Below, in pieces: positions 1 through 9,012 of a stretch of 64,000 nucleotides of DNA. The position numbers and the translations under genes were made by a program. The notes under the pieces were generated by a model. It was given only the letters and a program-made list of their open reading frames with translations. It did no database searches and was not told the DNA's origin. The stretch comes from Burkholderiales bacterium (GTDB lineage Bacteria; Pseudomonadota; Gammaproteobacteria; Burkholderiales; Burkholderiaceae_F), in contig JADCGX010000008.1 of the NCBI GenBank assembly GCA_020248785.1, positions 1 through 64,000 on the forward strand. Reading direction: 5' to 3'. How positions within the stretch are numbered: the stretch's first letter is position 1; each line of letters starts with the position of its first letter.

Positions 1-234
1 CTGGCCGAACACAAGCACGAGATCGAGGTCTTCTACCTGCCCAGCTACAGTCCGGAACTCAACCCCAACGAGATGGCCAATGCAGACCTGAAGCAGGCCG
101 TCACGAAACTGGCACCGGCGCGCACGAGGCTGCAATTGGTCAAGGCCACTGCCAAGCATCTCAGCAGCGTCCAGCGACAGCCCGAGCGCATCAAGAGCTA
201 CTTCCAGCACGCGCCGGTCAAGTATGCGGCTTGA
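1..234 (+). pseudogene. IS630-type transposase, C-terminal part
   Basis: The open frame enters from the left edge and ends at TGA 232-234. It encodes the last 77 residues of a DDE transposase of the IS630/Tc1 type. The conserved C-terminal block is visible near the start: YLPSYSPELNPNE, where the final Glu is the third acidic catalytic residue, followed by a Lys/Leu-rich helix. The rest of the transposase lies outside the window, so it cannot be judged intact or truncated. No terminal inverted repeat is obvious just downstream. The family call rests on one well-known motif, and the exact IS cannot be named. Confidence 0.75.
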
Positions 235-514
235 GTTCAATGCTTCAATGCCGGGTCAATAAGCGTTGCAATCACTTTGGTCGCGCGCTGAAATGCCTCG
301 ACTTATCTCGCCGATATTCGGGCGTGCTAGAGCGGCGAGACAACACCGTGCCGATGAATCGGAGGTGTCGGTGGGTTTTGCACGAAACGTAAAGGGCTCT
401 ATTGAAATTTGAGTGGGTGAAAAATTTCTCGATGCGAAATGCGCCGAACCGAACGTACCCCTTTGTCGGGCGCTCTTGGCTTCCACGGCCATGCCCGCGA
501 ACTGCCTCGGGCCC

Positions 515-623
515 GCAACGCGCGCGCCTCGGCGCGCGCGAGGATTGAAACTCCACCACGACGGGCAGGCCATGCGCAGGATCGCGGCAACGCGCGCGCC
601 GCGGCGCGCGCGGGGAAACAACA
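515..623 (+). CRISPR. Minimal two-repeat CRISPR-like array, one spacer
   Basis: Two 37-nt repeats lie at 515-551 and 587-623, separated by a 35-nt unique sequence at 552-586. Both start with GCAACG and contain a perfect 10-bp palindromic stem (CGCGCGCGCC / GGCGCGCGCG) with a 2-nt loop. The first ends in GGATTGAAAC, the classic 3' end of many type I and III repeats. The second is degenerate only in its last ~10 nt, as terminal repeats often are. An AT-richer stretch at about 370-450 could be a leader. There are no cas genes in the window and no third repeat. The rest of 235-893 holds no gene I can support. It may be an array remnant or chance; the repeat anatomy favours a remnant. Confidence 0.55.
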
Positions 624-893
624 ACGTCGTGGCCAACGAGACGGCGACGTGTGACGCAACACCCGCTGTCGTCCACAGCAGTCGGGCTGTTGATCGCTGA
701 CGGACTGCCGTCACTCCTCGGGCACCGACGCGCCGTACGAGCGACAGCAGCCGACGGTAAGAGCACTGTGCCCTTACAAAGCACTGACGAGACAATCGGC
801 GATTCTTGCCCCAGCGCAAATAGCGGTGGTGCCGCGGTCGTTGCTAAGCTGTTTTGCGCCACACTCACCGTGTCGGCCCTCTCTTGACACAGC

Positions 894-2306
894 GTGCAAC
901 TAACCTTCTTCGGCGCCGCCGGTGAAGTCACCGGCTCCTGCCTGCTGGTGAAGGCCGCCGGCGTGCGCTTTCTGGTTGACTGCGGGTTGTTCCAGGGCGC
1001 CAGCCGCGGGCCCGACAGCGCGGCGCTGAAGAACAAGGCGGCCTGGGCGCGGGATCTTGGCCGGCTCGACTTCGTGCTGCTGACGCACGCGCACCTGGAT
1101 CATTGCGGCCTGCTGCCACGCCTGGCCGTAGGTCCGCAGCGGCCACCGATCTACTGCACCAGGCCGACCGCGGACCTGGTGCCGGTGATGCTGCGCGACA
1201 GCGCCCACGTGCAGCAGCGCGACGCCAATGGTGGCCGAGGCCGGCGCGGGCGGCCAACCGATGCGCCGCTGTACACGCGCGAGGACGTTGATCGGCTGGC
1301 GTTGCAGTTGTGCGGTGTGCCGTACGACGTGGCGGTGCAGCCGCATCCGGACGTGACCGTCACCTTCCGCAGCGCCGGGCATATCGTCGGTGCGGCCTTC
1401 ATCGAGATCGCGGTGCGTGAACGCGCGCCCCGACGGACCGTGGAGCGGCTGTTGGTGGTGTCGGGCGACATCGGCGAACCGTCGCCGCTCGTGGTGCGGG
1501 CCCGTACGCCACTTCGCGCGGCCGACGTGCTGGTGCTGGAATCGACCTACGGCGACCGCAACCACCGCGCCCTCGCCGCCACGGAGGACGAACTTGTCGA
1601 GGTCGTCGACGAGGTGCTGCACCGGCGGCGCGGCAATCTGATCGTGCCGGCCTTTGCACTCGGCCGCGCGCAGGAGTTCCTGGTGCTGCTGTACACACTG
1701 GCGCGCGCGGGCCGCCTGCGCGTGCCGCTGGTGTTCGTCGATTCACCCCTGGCCAAACAGGCCGCTGCGGTCACCTTTGCGCACCTGGATGCGCTCGACG
1801 CCAACGCGGCGGCCTTCCACGCCGCCTTCACCCGCAAGCCCAGCGCCCTGCCCTTCACCTTGCGCTACACCGAGAGCGTGGAGGACTCGATGTTCCTGAA
1901 CTCGCTGCGTCAGGGCGCGGTGATCATCGCGGCCAGCGGGATGTGCGAGGCCGGGCGCATCCGCCATCACCTGCGGCACAACCTGGGCCGAAGCGAATGC
2001 GGCGTGCTGTTCACCGGCTACCAGGCGGCCGGCACGCTGGGCCGCAAGATTGTCGACGGGGCGCGCAGCGTGCATTTGTTCGGCGAGACCATTGCCGTGC
2101 GCGCCAGCGTGCATACCCTGGGCGGCCTGTCGGCGCACGCCGGCCAGGATGCGCTGGTCGAGTGGGTGCGCGGCGGCCGCAAGCCGCAGCACGTGTTCGT
2201 CGTGCACGGCGAGCCGGAGGCCAGTCACGCGCTGTCGGCGCGGCTGGCGCGCGAGCTCAAATGGCGCTCGCAGATACCGCAGGCTGGTCAGACCTTCACG
2301 CTGTAA
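894..2306 (+). CDS. MBL-fold/beta-CASP hydrolase (RNA-processing type)
   Basis: This 470-residue protein is a metallo-beta-lactamase-fold nuclease of the beta-CASP group (the CPSF73/YSH1-like family with an RNA-specificity domain). The two-metal site motif HAHLDH is at residues 65-70. Later come SGDIGE, the beta-CASP block with ESTYGDR and ALGRAQEF, SGMCEAGRIRHHL, LSAHAGQ, and the C-terminal VHGEPEAS with the final metal-binding His. Length is normal for bacterial members, which are thought to cleave RNA in the cytoplasm. The start is GTG 894, chosen because homology begins at once with a beta strand (QLTFFGAAGEVTGS). It is convergent with the SWIB gene. It is not the shorter ligase-associated exonuclease that often partners the helicase downstream. 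Confidence 0.9.
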   Translation: MQLTFFGAAGEVTGSCLLVKAAGVRFLVDCGLFQGASRGPDSAALKNKAAWARDLGRLDFVLLTHAHLDHCGLLPRLAVGPQRPPIYCTRPTADLVPVMLRDSAHVQQRDANGGRGRRGRPTDAPLYTREDVDRLALQLCGVPYDVAVQPHPDVTVTFRSAGHIVGAAFIEIAVRERAPRRTVERLLVVSGDIGEPSPLVVRARTPLRAADVLVLESTYGDRNHRALAATEDELVEVVDEVLHRRRGNLIVPAFALGRAQEFLVLLYTLARAGRLRVPLVFVDSPLAKQAAAVTFAHLDALDANAAAFHAAFTRKPSALPFTLRYTESVEDSMFLNSLRQGAVIIAASGMCEAGRIRHHLRHNLGRSECGVLFTGYQAAGTLGRKIVDGARSVHLFGETIAVRASVHTLGGLSAHAGQDALVEWVRGGRKPQHVFVVHGEPEASHALSARLARELKWRSQIPQAGQTFTL

Positions 2307-2332
2307 CCGCGCTCTTTGTCGCGACCGGCAAA

Positions 2333-2362
2333 GAAAAAGCCCGCGGGCGCAAGCCAGCGGGC
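2333..2362 (-). terminator. Rho-independent terminator of the SWIB gene
   Basis: Read on the minus strand, GCCCGC and GCGGGC pair around a 12-nt loop region, followed directly by TTTTTC. The hairpin begins about 40 nt after the SWIB stop codon. It lies between two convergent genes and may serve both, although the T-run favours the minus strand. Confidence 0.7.
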
Positions 2363-2400
2363 CTTAGCTCAAGTGGCGCGCCAGAGCTGGCGCGCGCTCG

Positions 2401-2799
2401 TTACTTGAGGTGCTTGCTGACGTACTTGGTGAGCTCGAACATCGACGCCTGCGCCTTGCCGAACAGGGCCTTGAGCTTGTCGTCGGCATTGATCATGCGC
2501 TTGTTGACGGCGTCTTGCAGCTTGTTCTTCTTGATGTACGCCCAGATCTTGCTCGTGACCTCGGTGCGCGGCATGGGCGCGGCGCCAACGATGGCGGCCA
2601 GCGGGCCCTGCGGGGTCAGCGGCTTCATGAACGCCGCGTTCGGCGTGCGGGCGACTTTCTTGGCGGCTTTCTTCGGGGCAGCAGCCTTCTTGGCTGTCTT
2701 TTTCGGCGCGGCTTTCTTGGCGGCGGCTTTCTTGGCCGGCGCTTTCTTGGCGGCGGCCTTCTTGGCCGGGGCTTTCTTGGCAGCTTTCTTGGTTGCCAT
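2401..2799 (-). CDS. SWIB/MDM2-domain protein with histone-H1-like tail
   Basis: The 132-residue protein has two parts. Residues 1-50 are an almost pure Ala/Lys/Pro tail built from KKAPAKKAA-type repeats, as in bacterial histone-H1-like proteins. Residues 55-132 form a SWIB fold: MKPLTPQGPLAAIVG, TEVTSKIWAYIKKNKLQD, a basic loop, LKALFGKAQASMFELTKYVSKHL. Small SWIB proteins are widespread in Betaproteobacteria and chlamydiae and are presumed to bind nucleoid DNA. The basic tail suggests non-specific DNA contact, which is an inference. It is a single gene with its own terminator. The tail DNA is internally repetitive, so tail length may vary between strains. Confidence 0.88.
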   Translation of the reverse strand: MATKKAAKKAPAKKAAAKKAPAKKAAAKKAAPKKTAKKAAAPKKAAKKVARTPNAAFMKPLTPQGPLAAIVGAAPMPRTEVTSKIWAYIKKNKLQDAVNKRMINADDKLKALFGKAQASMFELTKYVSKHLK

Positions 2800-2803
2800 T
2801 CAC

Positions 2804-3558
2804 GTCTCTCCAGAAGTTGACGAGGTGCTGACGATCACAGCGACAGCGTTCTCAAGTGCACTTGCGATGAAGAGCGCTCTCGTTGCCTGTCGTCGCGTCG
2901 CGGATACTAAGAGCGAAACTCAGAGGGAAGCAAGCGTTTTCAGAGGGAAAACCGGAGCAAATTGCCGCGCGGCAACGCTTATTGAGAGGGAAAACGCGCG
3001 GCCGTGCCGTCAGGCGGGTGCGCGAAGGCGAAGTTCTCACCACAAGATATTGATTGCACACCCCGGTAAACGGCCCGATCTTGTACCTATGGTCGATGCC
3101 AAACGCAGCAAAGCACGCGGCGGCACCACGAGTGAGCGCGCCGCCAGAGCTGCGCGAAGGGCACGCGCCTGCCAAGGTGGCGGACCGGCCGCATGCGCGT
3201 CGTTGCCGGGCGCAACCGGCCCTGTCGTCTCGCCGAGGCGCGTTGGCCGGGGGCGGATCTGTGCCTGTTCAGGCAAGGGTCCGGACAGCGCCGAGGCGAC
3301 AGTGCGGTGTGTTCAACGCGGCATGCACTGAGCAGTTCGTGCAAGCGGTCGCACAGTGTTGCTGCATAGGCCCCCGGGCGGTGAGTCGACCGCTGAAGAC
3401 GCTGGGTTGCCGCTTTCGAGGGAGCGCCAAACGCTCCTCGGCTTTCGCGCCGTCAGCGCAGCTGTTCCCGTCCTGTCGAGTCGACGTCCGCTTCGGCGCT
3501 CGCTTCGGCGCGACGCCGCATCTGGTCCGGTGCGCATGCGCGGACCGGTCACGCCGCT
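2804..3558. other. Intergenic region, no gene recognised
   Basis: About 750 bases separate the SWIB start from the helicase stop; both genes are on the minus strand. Open frames on both strands are low-complexity Arg/Ala/Pro products typical of non-coding GC-rich DNA and match no family I recognise. The part next to SWIB (about 2805-2960) is less GC-rich and presumably holds the SWIB promoter. I see no tRNA, convincing hairpin or repeat array. Confidence 0.5.
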
Positions 3559-6144
3559 TCACTGCGCCGCGCGTTCCAGCTCGGCCACCATGCGCGCAAT
3601 CCTGTCTTGCAGTTTCTCGGTGGTCAGCGCCTCGCGCAGCCGCTCGATCATCAGCGGGAAGGCGAAGGGCGTCGGGCGCGACAGCTCGTGCAGCACGACC
3701 TTCTGCGCGCGCATGCGGGCCAGCGCGGCGCGCAGGCGGCCGAGGTCGAGCTCCTGCTCGAGCACCTCGCGGTCGGCCTGGTTGAGCAGCAGGTTGGTTG
3801 GGTCGTACTTGCGCAGCACCTCGTAGATGAGGCTCGATGAGGCCTGCAGCTGGCGCACGGACTTCGGCTGGCCAGGGAAACCCTGGAAGATGAGACCGGC
3901 CACGCGCGCGATCTCACGGAAGCGCCGGCCCGACAGCTCGCCGGCGTTCAGACTCGCCAGCACATCGTCCAGCAGGCGCTCGTCCGACAACAGCGCGGAG
4001 CCGGGAGCGAAGAGCGGGATCCAGTTGATGTCGGCACTGGCCAGGAGCTCGAAGCCGTAGTCGTTGACGGCAATCGAGAAGGTGGCGGGCGTGCGCTGAC
4101 CGACACGGTAGGCAATCAGCGAGGCGATGCCCATGTGCGCCAGCCGGCCGGCGAACGGATAGACGAACAGGTGCCGCCCCTCGCGCGAGCGCATGGCCTC
4201 GACCACCAGACGCTGGCGCGTGGGCACGCTCGACCAGCGCCTCTGGATTGCCAGCAGTGGCTCGACCAGGCGCATTTCGGGGGACGTGGCGCGGCCGGCC
4301 AGCGCGTCCTCGAGCTCCCGCAGCACGGCGTCGGCCATCTCGACCGACAGCGGCAGCTTGGTGCCCATCCAGCGCGGCACCGCGCCGGTCTTGCGGCGCG
4401 CCGGCTGCACGATGGCGGTCATGTCCTGCGTGCGCACCAGCTCCAGGATCTTGCCGCCAAAGGTGAAGACATCGCCCTTGGAGAGGCGGGCGATGAAACT
4501 TTCCTCGATGGTGCCGATCTTGCCGCCGTTGGCGTACTTCACCAGCATGGCGGCCTCCGACACGATGGTGCCCACCGACATCTTGTGGCGGCGCGCGATC
4601 TGCGCATCAGGCACGCGCCAGCAACCACTCTCGTCCCGCGCGATGCGGTGGTACTCGGGATACGCGCGCAGCGACTCGCCGCCGCGGCCGGCAAAGTCCA
4701 GCACCCATTGCCACTCGGCGTCGGTGAGATCGGCGTAGCTCGCGGTATCGCGCACCTCGGCCAGCAGGTCGCCCTCGTGAAAGCCAGACCCCAGGGCGAC
4801 CGTCACCACGTGCTGCACCAGCACGTCCAGCGGTTTGCGTGGCGCGCTACGCGATTCGACCGCGCGCGCGGCCGCGGCGGTCTGCGCGGCGGCGGCCTCG
4901 ATCAGCTCCAATGCATTGGTCGGCACGATGGTCACGCGCGACACGCGCCCCGGCGCGTGGCCACTGCGGCCGGCGCGCTGCAGCAGCCGCGCCACGCCCT
5001 TGGGCGATCCAATCTGCAGCACGCGCTCCACCGGAAGGAAGTCCACGCCCAGATCGAGGCTGCTGGTGGCCACCACCGCCCTCAGTGTGCCGGTCTTCAG
5101 GCCGGCCTCGACCCACTCGCGCACCTCTTTGTCGAGCGAGCCGTGATGCAGGGCGATCAGCCCGGCCCAGGATGGACGCGCGTCCAGCAAGGCCTGGTAC
5201 CAGACCTCGGCCTGCGAGCGCACGTTGGTGAAGACGATGGTCGAGCCATTCTTGCCCACCTTCTCGATCTCGCGTACCACCGGGTCGAGCATCTTGATGC
5301 CCAGGTGCCCACCCCAGGGAAAGCGGCCGGGCTCCGCAGGCAGCAGCGTGTCGACGACAATAGCCTTGTCGATGCGCCCCTGCACCAGCACGCCGTCGTG
5401 ATGCGCCAGCAGGACGTGCATGGCGTCCCGCAGGTTTCCGAGCGTGGCGCTCAAGCCCCACACCACGGGCGCCGGGTGAACGCCACGCGCCGCCATCGCG
5501 CGCAACCGCGCCAGGGCCAGTTGCACCTGCACGCCACGCTTGTTGCCCAGCAGCTCGTGCCACTCGTCGACCACGACCATCTGCACGCCGGCCAGCAGGT
5601 CATCGCAGTCCGACCGGGTGAAAAGAAGGGACAGGCTTTCAGGTGTGGTGACCAGCGCCTCGGGCAGGCGCCGGCCCTGGCGCGCGCGCTCGGCGGCGTC
5701 GGTATCGCCGGTGCGCACACCGACGTGCCAATCGTCGAGGCCGAGTTCCGCCAGGGGTGCTTTGAGCGCACGGGCCGTATCGGCGGACAGCGCGCGCATC
5801 GGCGTGATCCAGAGCATGCGCAGGCCGCCGCTTCTCACCACGCCGGCCAACGCGCGGTTGAGCAGCCCAAACCAGACGGCGTAGGTCTTGCCAGCGCCGG
5901 TGGTGGCGTGCAGCAGGCCGCTGCGCCCGGCGGCCACGTGCTCCCACACGGCGCGTTGAAACTCGAACGGCCGATAGCGCTGCGCGGCGAACCAGCCGTC
6001 CGCGCTCGGCAAGGCAAGTTGCCGCACCACCGGCTTCGCAGCGGCGTCCTGCGCCTCGCGCTGCATGCGCACGGCCCGCGCCTTGGCGGCGCGCCGCGCG
6101 CGCAGCTGCGTGCCAACGTTGGGGCCCGTAGGAAGACGACGCAC
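3559..6144 (-). CDS. Lhr-type, ligase-associated DEXH helicase
   Basis: This 861-residue superfamily 2 helicase belongs to the Lhr clade, specifically the group annotated as ligase-associated DNA damage response DEXH-box helicase. Walker A is TTGAGKT at residues 81-87. The Walker B/DEXH box is [15 protein letters not shown]. Motif III is WGLSATLGN. The C-terminal RecA domain has [11 protein letters not shown] and [12 protein letters not shown]. The remainder matches the Lhr winged-helix and DUF-like C-terminal part. It is thought to unwind DNA or RNA-DNA during repair. The longest frame starts at GTG 6144; ATG 6066 is an alternative, since conserved sequence begins near residue 50. The ATP-dependent ligase and MBL exonuclease that usually sit beside it are absent from the window. 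Confidence 0.88.
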   Translation of the reverse strand: MRRLPTGPNVGTQLRARRAAKARAVRMQREAQDAAAKPVVRQLALPSADGWFAAQRYRPFEFQRAVWEHVAAGRSGLLHATTGAGKTYAVWFGLLNRALAGVVRSGGLRMLWITPMRALSADTARALKAPLAELGLDDWHVGVRTGDTDAAERARQGRRLPEALVTTPESLSLLFTRSDCDDLLAGVQMVVVDEWHELLGNKRGVQVQLALARLRAMAARGVHPAPVVWGLSATLGNLRDAMHVLLAHHDGVLVQGRIDKAIVVDTLLPAEPGRFPWGGHLGIKMLDPVVREIEKVGKNGSTIVFTNVRSQAEVWYQALLDARPSWAGLIALHHGSLDKEVREWVEAGLKTGTLRAVVATSSLDLGVDFLPVERVLQIGSPKGVARLLQRAGRSGHAPGRVSRVTIVPTNALELIEAAAAQTAAAARAVESRSAPRKPLDVLVQHVVTVALGSGFHEGDLLAEVRDTASYADLTDAEWQWVLDFAGRGGESLRAYPEYHRIARDESGCWRVPDAQIARRHKMSVGTIVSEAAMLVKYANGGKIGTIEESFIARLSKGDVFTFGGKILELVRTQDMTAIVQPARRKTGAVPRWMGTKLPLSVEMADAVLRELEDALAGRATSPEMRLVEPLLAIQRRWSSVPTRQRLVVEAMRSREGRHLFVYPFAGRLAHMGIASLIAYRVGQRTPATFSIAVNDYGFELLASADINWIPLFAPGSALLSDERLLDDVLASLNAGELSGRRFREIARVAGLIFQGFPGQPKSVRQLQASSSLIYEVLRKYDPTNLLLNQADREVLEQELDLGRLRAALARMRAQKVVLHELSRPTPFAFPLMIERLREALTTEKLQDRIARMVAELERAAQ

Positions 6145-6545
6145 GATGCGTCGATTGTGCCCGTGTGAAATCCGGAACGCGGATCAACGATGCCGCCGCA
6201 GGCCCGTCGACGCGAATGCGGACTCACAGACTCGCAGGTTCACGGCTTCATGGGCCCAAGACTTGCGCGTCGCGGGCATGGACGACGACGTCGGCTGCTG
6301 GCGCACCTGCGGTGCCACGCCTGACGCACCGGCCGACGATCTGTCGGGCAGCCAATCGGTAGTCAATCGGCAGCCAATCGGCGGCCATGCGGCAGCCAGC
6401 GCCGCGCGCTGGAATCGGCCCGGCGTGCTGTTCGCCGCCTGTGCGACCCGGCGGTGCGACTTAGTGCGCGCGATTCCAGCGCGCCGAGGCTCGAGACGGT
6501 TGCGCGTGCGACGGTACGCGCCATCGCAGCGCCCCCACTTCGAGC
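6145..6545. other. Intergenic region with short tandem repeats
   Basis: The 400 bases between ahpF and the helicase, both on the minus strand, contain no supportable gene. The helicase promoter must lie in its left half on the minus strand. The only structure I see is a short run of degenerate 22-bp tandem repeats, listed separately. Confidence 0.5.
6348..6403 (+). repeat. Degenerate 22-bp tandem repeat
   Basis: Units begin at 6348, 6370 and 6392, each opening with GCAGCCA. The first two share GCAGCCAATCGG and then diverge; the third is only partly preserved. The spacing is exactly 22 bp. No function can be assigned. Confidence 0.6.
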
Positions 6546-8135
6546 CTACGCCGCCAGCTTCTCGGCAGCGGCCTCGCTGCCGCTGTGGCGGATCAGGAAG
6601 TCGAACGCACTCAAGGCCGCCTTCGCACCCTCCCCCGCCGCGATGATGATCTGCTTGAACGGCGTGGTCGTCGCATCGCCGGCGGCAAACACGCCGGGCA
6701 GGTTGGTGGCCCCCCTGGCGTCGACTTCGATCTCGCCGTACTTGCTCAACGTCACCGCGCCCTTGAGCCACTCGGTGTTCGGGACGAGACCGATCTGCAC
6801 AAACACGCCGGCCAGATCGACACGCTGCTCGACGCCCGTCTTGCGGTCCTTGAACACCAGGGCGTTGACCTTCTGACCATCACCCGCGATCTCTGTGGTC
6901 TGTGCGTTCGTGTGGATGGTCACATTGGGCAGGCTGGCCAGCTTGCGCACCAGGACGGCGTCGGCCTTCAGCTGATCGGCAAACTCGACCAGCGTCACGT
7001 GAGCGACCACGCCGGCCAAGTCGATCGCAGCCTCCACGCCGGAGTTGCCGCCGCCAATGACCGCGACCTTTTTGCCCTTGAATAGCGGGCCGTCGCAGTG
7101 CGGGCAGTAGGCCACGCCCTTGTTGGCGTACTCCGTCTCGCCGGGCACATTGATCTTGCGCCAGCGCGCCCCGGTGGACAGCACCACCGTGCGAGCACGC
7201 AACTCCGCACCGTTGACCAGTCGCACGGTCGTGATGCCACCGGGGAAAGCGGCGGGCACGAGCGCCTCGACCCGCTGGCCGCCCATGATGTCCACGTCAT
7301 AGGCACGCGCATGCGCTTCCAGCGCGGCGGCAAACTTTGGCCCTTCGGTTTCGAGCACCGAGATGAAGTTCTCGATGCCCAGCGTGTCCAGTGTCTGGCC
7401 ACCCAGCCGCTCGGCCACGATGCCGGTCTTGATGCCCTTGCGCGCGGCGTACACGGCCGCTGCCGCGCCCGCGGGGCCGCCGCCGACGATCAGCACGTCG
7501 AACACGTCTTTCCTGGCGAGCTTGGCCGCATAGCGCGCGGCCGCGCCCGTGTCGATCTTGGCCAGGATCTCGCTGATCTCCATACGGCCGGAGGCGAACG
7601 GTTGGCCATTCAGGTAAACGCTCGGCACCGCCATGATCTGGCGCGCCTCGACCTCGTCCTTGAACAGCCCGCCATCGATGGCGACATGGCGGATGCGCGG
7701 ATTGAGCACCGCCATCAGATTGAACGCCTGCACCACGTCCGGGCAGTTGTGGCAGGTGAGGGACATGTAGGTCTCGAACACGAACTCGCCCTCGATCGTC
7801 TTGATCTGCTCGATGACCTCGGCCTCGAGCTTGGGCGGATGTCCGCCCGCCTGCAACAGCGCCAGCACCAGAGAGCTGAACTCGTGGCCCATGGGAATCG
7901 CCGCGAAGCGGATGCCCATGTCCGCGCCAGCCCCGCTGATGGAGAACGAGGGCTTGCGCCCATCGGTACCGTCATAGCGCACGGTCAGCAACGGCGACAG
8001 CGGCGCGATCGCGTCAAGCAGCTCACGCAGTTCGCGCGAGGCCTCGCGCTCGTCGAGCGACGCGACGATCTCGACCGGCTGCTGCAGGCGCTGCAGGTAG
8101 GCGGCCAGCTGGGCCTTGAGGTTGTCGTCCAACAT
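6546..8135 (-). CDS. ahpF: Alkyl hydroperoxide reductase subunit F
   Basis: This 529-residue flavoprotein moves electrons from NADH to AhpC. Residues 1-195 form the tandem thioredoxin-like N-terminal domain with the redox pair CHNC at 128-131. The rest resembles thioredoxin reductase: FAD-binding [17 protein letters not shown], the second redox pair CPHC within [15 protein letters not shown], the NAD-binding [17 protein letters not shown], and C-terminal [15 protein letters not shown]. Length matches the family (about 520). It lies 95 nt downstream of ahpC on the same strand, with a hairpin between them, which suggests co-transcription with reduced read-through. The ATG at 8135 fits the conserved N-terminus ([10 protein letters not shown]). 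All catalytic residues are visible. Confidence 0.97.
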   Translation of the reverse strand: MLDDNLKAQLAAYLQRLQQPVEIVASLDEREASRELRELLDAIAPLSPLLTVRYDGTDGRKPSFSISGAGADMGIRFAAIPMGHEFSSLVLALLQAGGHPPKLEAEVIEQIKTIEGEFVFETYMSLTCHNCPDVVQAFNLMAVLNPRIRHVAIDGGLFKDEVEARQIMAVPSVYLNGQPFASGRMEISEILAKIDTGAAARYAAKLARKDVFDVLIVGGGPAGAAAAVYAARKGIKTGIVAERLGGQTLDTLGIENFISVLETEGPKFAAALEAHARAYDVDIMGGQRVEALVPAAFPGGITTVRLVNGAELRARTVVLSTGARWRKINVPGETEYANKGVAYCPHCDGPLFKGKKVAVIGGGNSGVEAAIDLAGVVAHVTLVEFADQLKADAVLVRKLASLPNVTIHTNAQTTEIAGDGQKVNALVFKDRKTGVEQRVDLAGVFVQIGLVPNTEWLKGAVTLSKYGEIEVDARGATNLPGVFAAGDATTTPFKQIIIAAGEGAKAALSAFDFLIRHSGSEAAAEKLAA

Positions 8136-8189
8136 GAAAGCGGTCCCTGAGTGCTGTTACGGATGCAGAAAGAACAAATTGATGGCCAG

Positions 8190-8210
8190 GCCGGGGCACT
8201 GCACCCCGGC
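8190..8210 (-). terminator. Stem-loop between ahpC and ahpF
   Basis: A perfect 7-bp stem, GCCGGGG / CCCCGGC, has a 7-nt loop and sits 21 nt past the ahpC stop. There is no strong T-run after it on the minus strand. It may be an attenuator or an mRNA-stabilising end that keeps AhpC more abundant than AhpF. Confidence 0.45.
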
Positions 8211-8230
8211 GCTGGCGGTCAATCACGACT

Positions 8231-8794
8231 TTAGATCTTGCCGACCAGATCCAGCGACGGCGTCAGCGTCTTGGCGCCTTCCTGCCACTTGGCCGGGCAG
8301 ACCTGGCCCGGGTTCTTGGCGATGTACTGCGCGGCCTGCAGCTTGCGCAGCGTCTCCTTGACATCGCGCGCGATGGCGTTGTCATGCACCTCGGCGGTCT
8401 TGACGACGCCATCGGGGTTGACGACGAAGGTGCCGCGCAGGGCCAGGCCCTCCTCAGGGATCAGCACGTCAAAGGCGCGCGACAGCGCATGCGTCGGGTC
8501 GCCCACCAGCGGGAACTTGGCTTTCTTCACGGCCGGGCTGGTCTCATGCCACACCTTGTGCGCGAAGTGCGTGTCGGTCGTGACGATGTGAACCTCGGCA
8601 CCAAGCGACTGGAACATGTGGTAGTTGTCGGCGGCGTCCTCGACCTCGGTCGGGCAGTTGAAGGTGAACGCGGCCGGCATGAAGATGAACACGTTCCACT
8701 TGCCCTTGATCGACTGATCCGTGATCTCCACGAACTTGCCGTTGTGGAACGCGTTGGCCTTGAAGGCCGGGATCTGGGTGTTGATGATCGACAT
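8231..8794 (-). CDS. ahpC: Alkyl hydroperoxide reductase subunit C (2-Cys peroxiredoxin)
   Basis: This 187-residue typical 2-Cys peroxiredoxin reduces hydrogen peroxide and organic hydroperoxides and is recycled by AhpF. The peroxidatic Cys is residue 47 in FTFNCPTE, and the resolving Cys is residue 166 in GQVCPAKW. RGTFVVNPDGVV and the C-terminal helix are also present. The residue before the peroxidatic Cys is Asn where Val is usual, and the preceding PAD is PAA; both are conservative oddities outside the catalytic Thr/Cys/Arg set. The frame is open far upstream, but the start at ATG 8794 gives the family length and the standard MSIINTQIPAFKANAF beginning. A candidate OxyR site lies about 115-150 nt upstream. 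Confidence 0.97.
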   Translation of the reverse strand: MSIINTQIPAFKANAFHNGKFVEITDQSIKGKWNVFIFMPAAFTFNCPTEVEDAADNYHMFQSLGAEVHIVTTDTHFAHKVWHETSPAVKKAKFPLVGDPTHALSRAFDVLIPEEGLALRGTFVVNPDGVVKTAEVHDNAIARDVKETLRKLQAAQYIAKNPGQVCPAKWQEGAKTLTPSLDLVGKI

Positions 8795-8908
8795 CGTGCT
8801 GGTGCTTTCGGTGGGAGGAATCGTTGAAGTTGTAGATGCAAGGACCTTGTGCAGCTCGTGCGGCGCCGCAACGGACAAGATTCTCGATCTATCGGGCCGC
8901 CGAAACCA

Positions 8909-8945
8909 ATTGTCTTTTCCTAAGCTACCGATAGGTTGCGGCTGT
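8909..8945 (-). promoter_or_regulatory. Candidate OxyR site upstream of ahpC
   Basis: Four tetramers with exact 7-nt spacers read ATTG-N7-CTAA-N7-ATAG-N7-CTGT on the plus strand. They match 13 of 16 positions of the OxyR consensus ATAG-N7-CTAT-N7-ATAG-N7-CTAT. Just downstream toward ahpC on the minus strand is a possible promoter, TTGGTT-N18-GAGAAT (about 8881-8910). The position suits peroxide-induced activation. The site also lies between ahpC and a divergent EamA gene and could affect both. Confidence 0.45.
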
Positions 8946-9012
8946 CGGCTCGGGGTCGCGGCTGTCGGCTCGGCCCGCGTCTGCGACAATGCGCGTTCAC
9001 GAACATGAGCAG

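Noticed and set aside
272..1036. A 254-codon minus-strand frame across the CRISPR-like repeats and the start of the MBL gene
   Set aside because: It is antisense to a well-supported gene, has low-complexity Arg/Pro content, and its apparent internal repeat is only the translated CRISPR-like repeats.
894..2306. The MBL gene as the ligase-associated exonuclease partner of the helicase
   Set aside because: It is a 470-residue beta-CASP protein; the partner exonuclease is shorter and lacks this arrangement.
3054..3785. 243-codon plus-strand frame in the gap after the SWIB gene
   Set aside because: Arg/Ala/Pro-rich throughout, runs into the helicase antisense region, and matches no family I recognise.
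4135..6168. A 677-codon plus-strand frame opposite the helicase gene
   Set aside because: It mirrors the codons of the strongly conserved helicase; His/Gln/Gly-rich composition and no domain.
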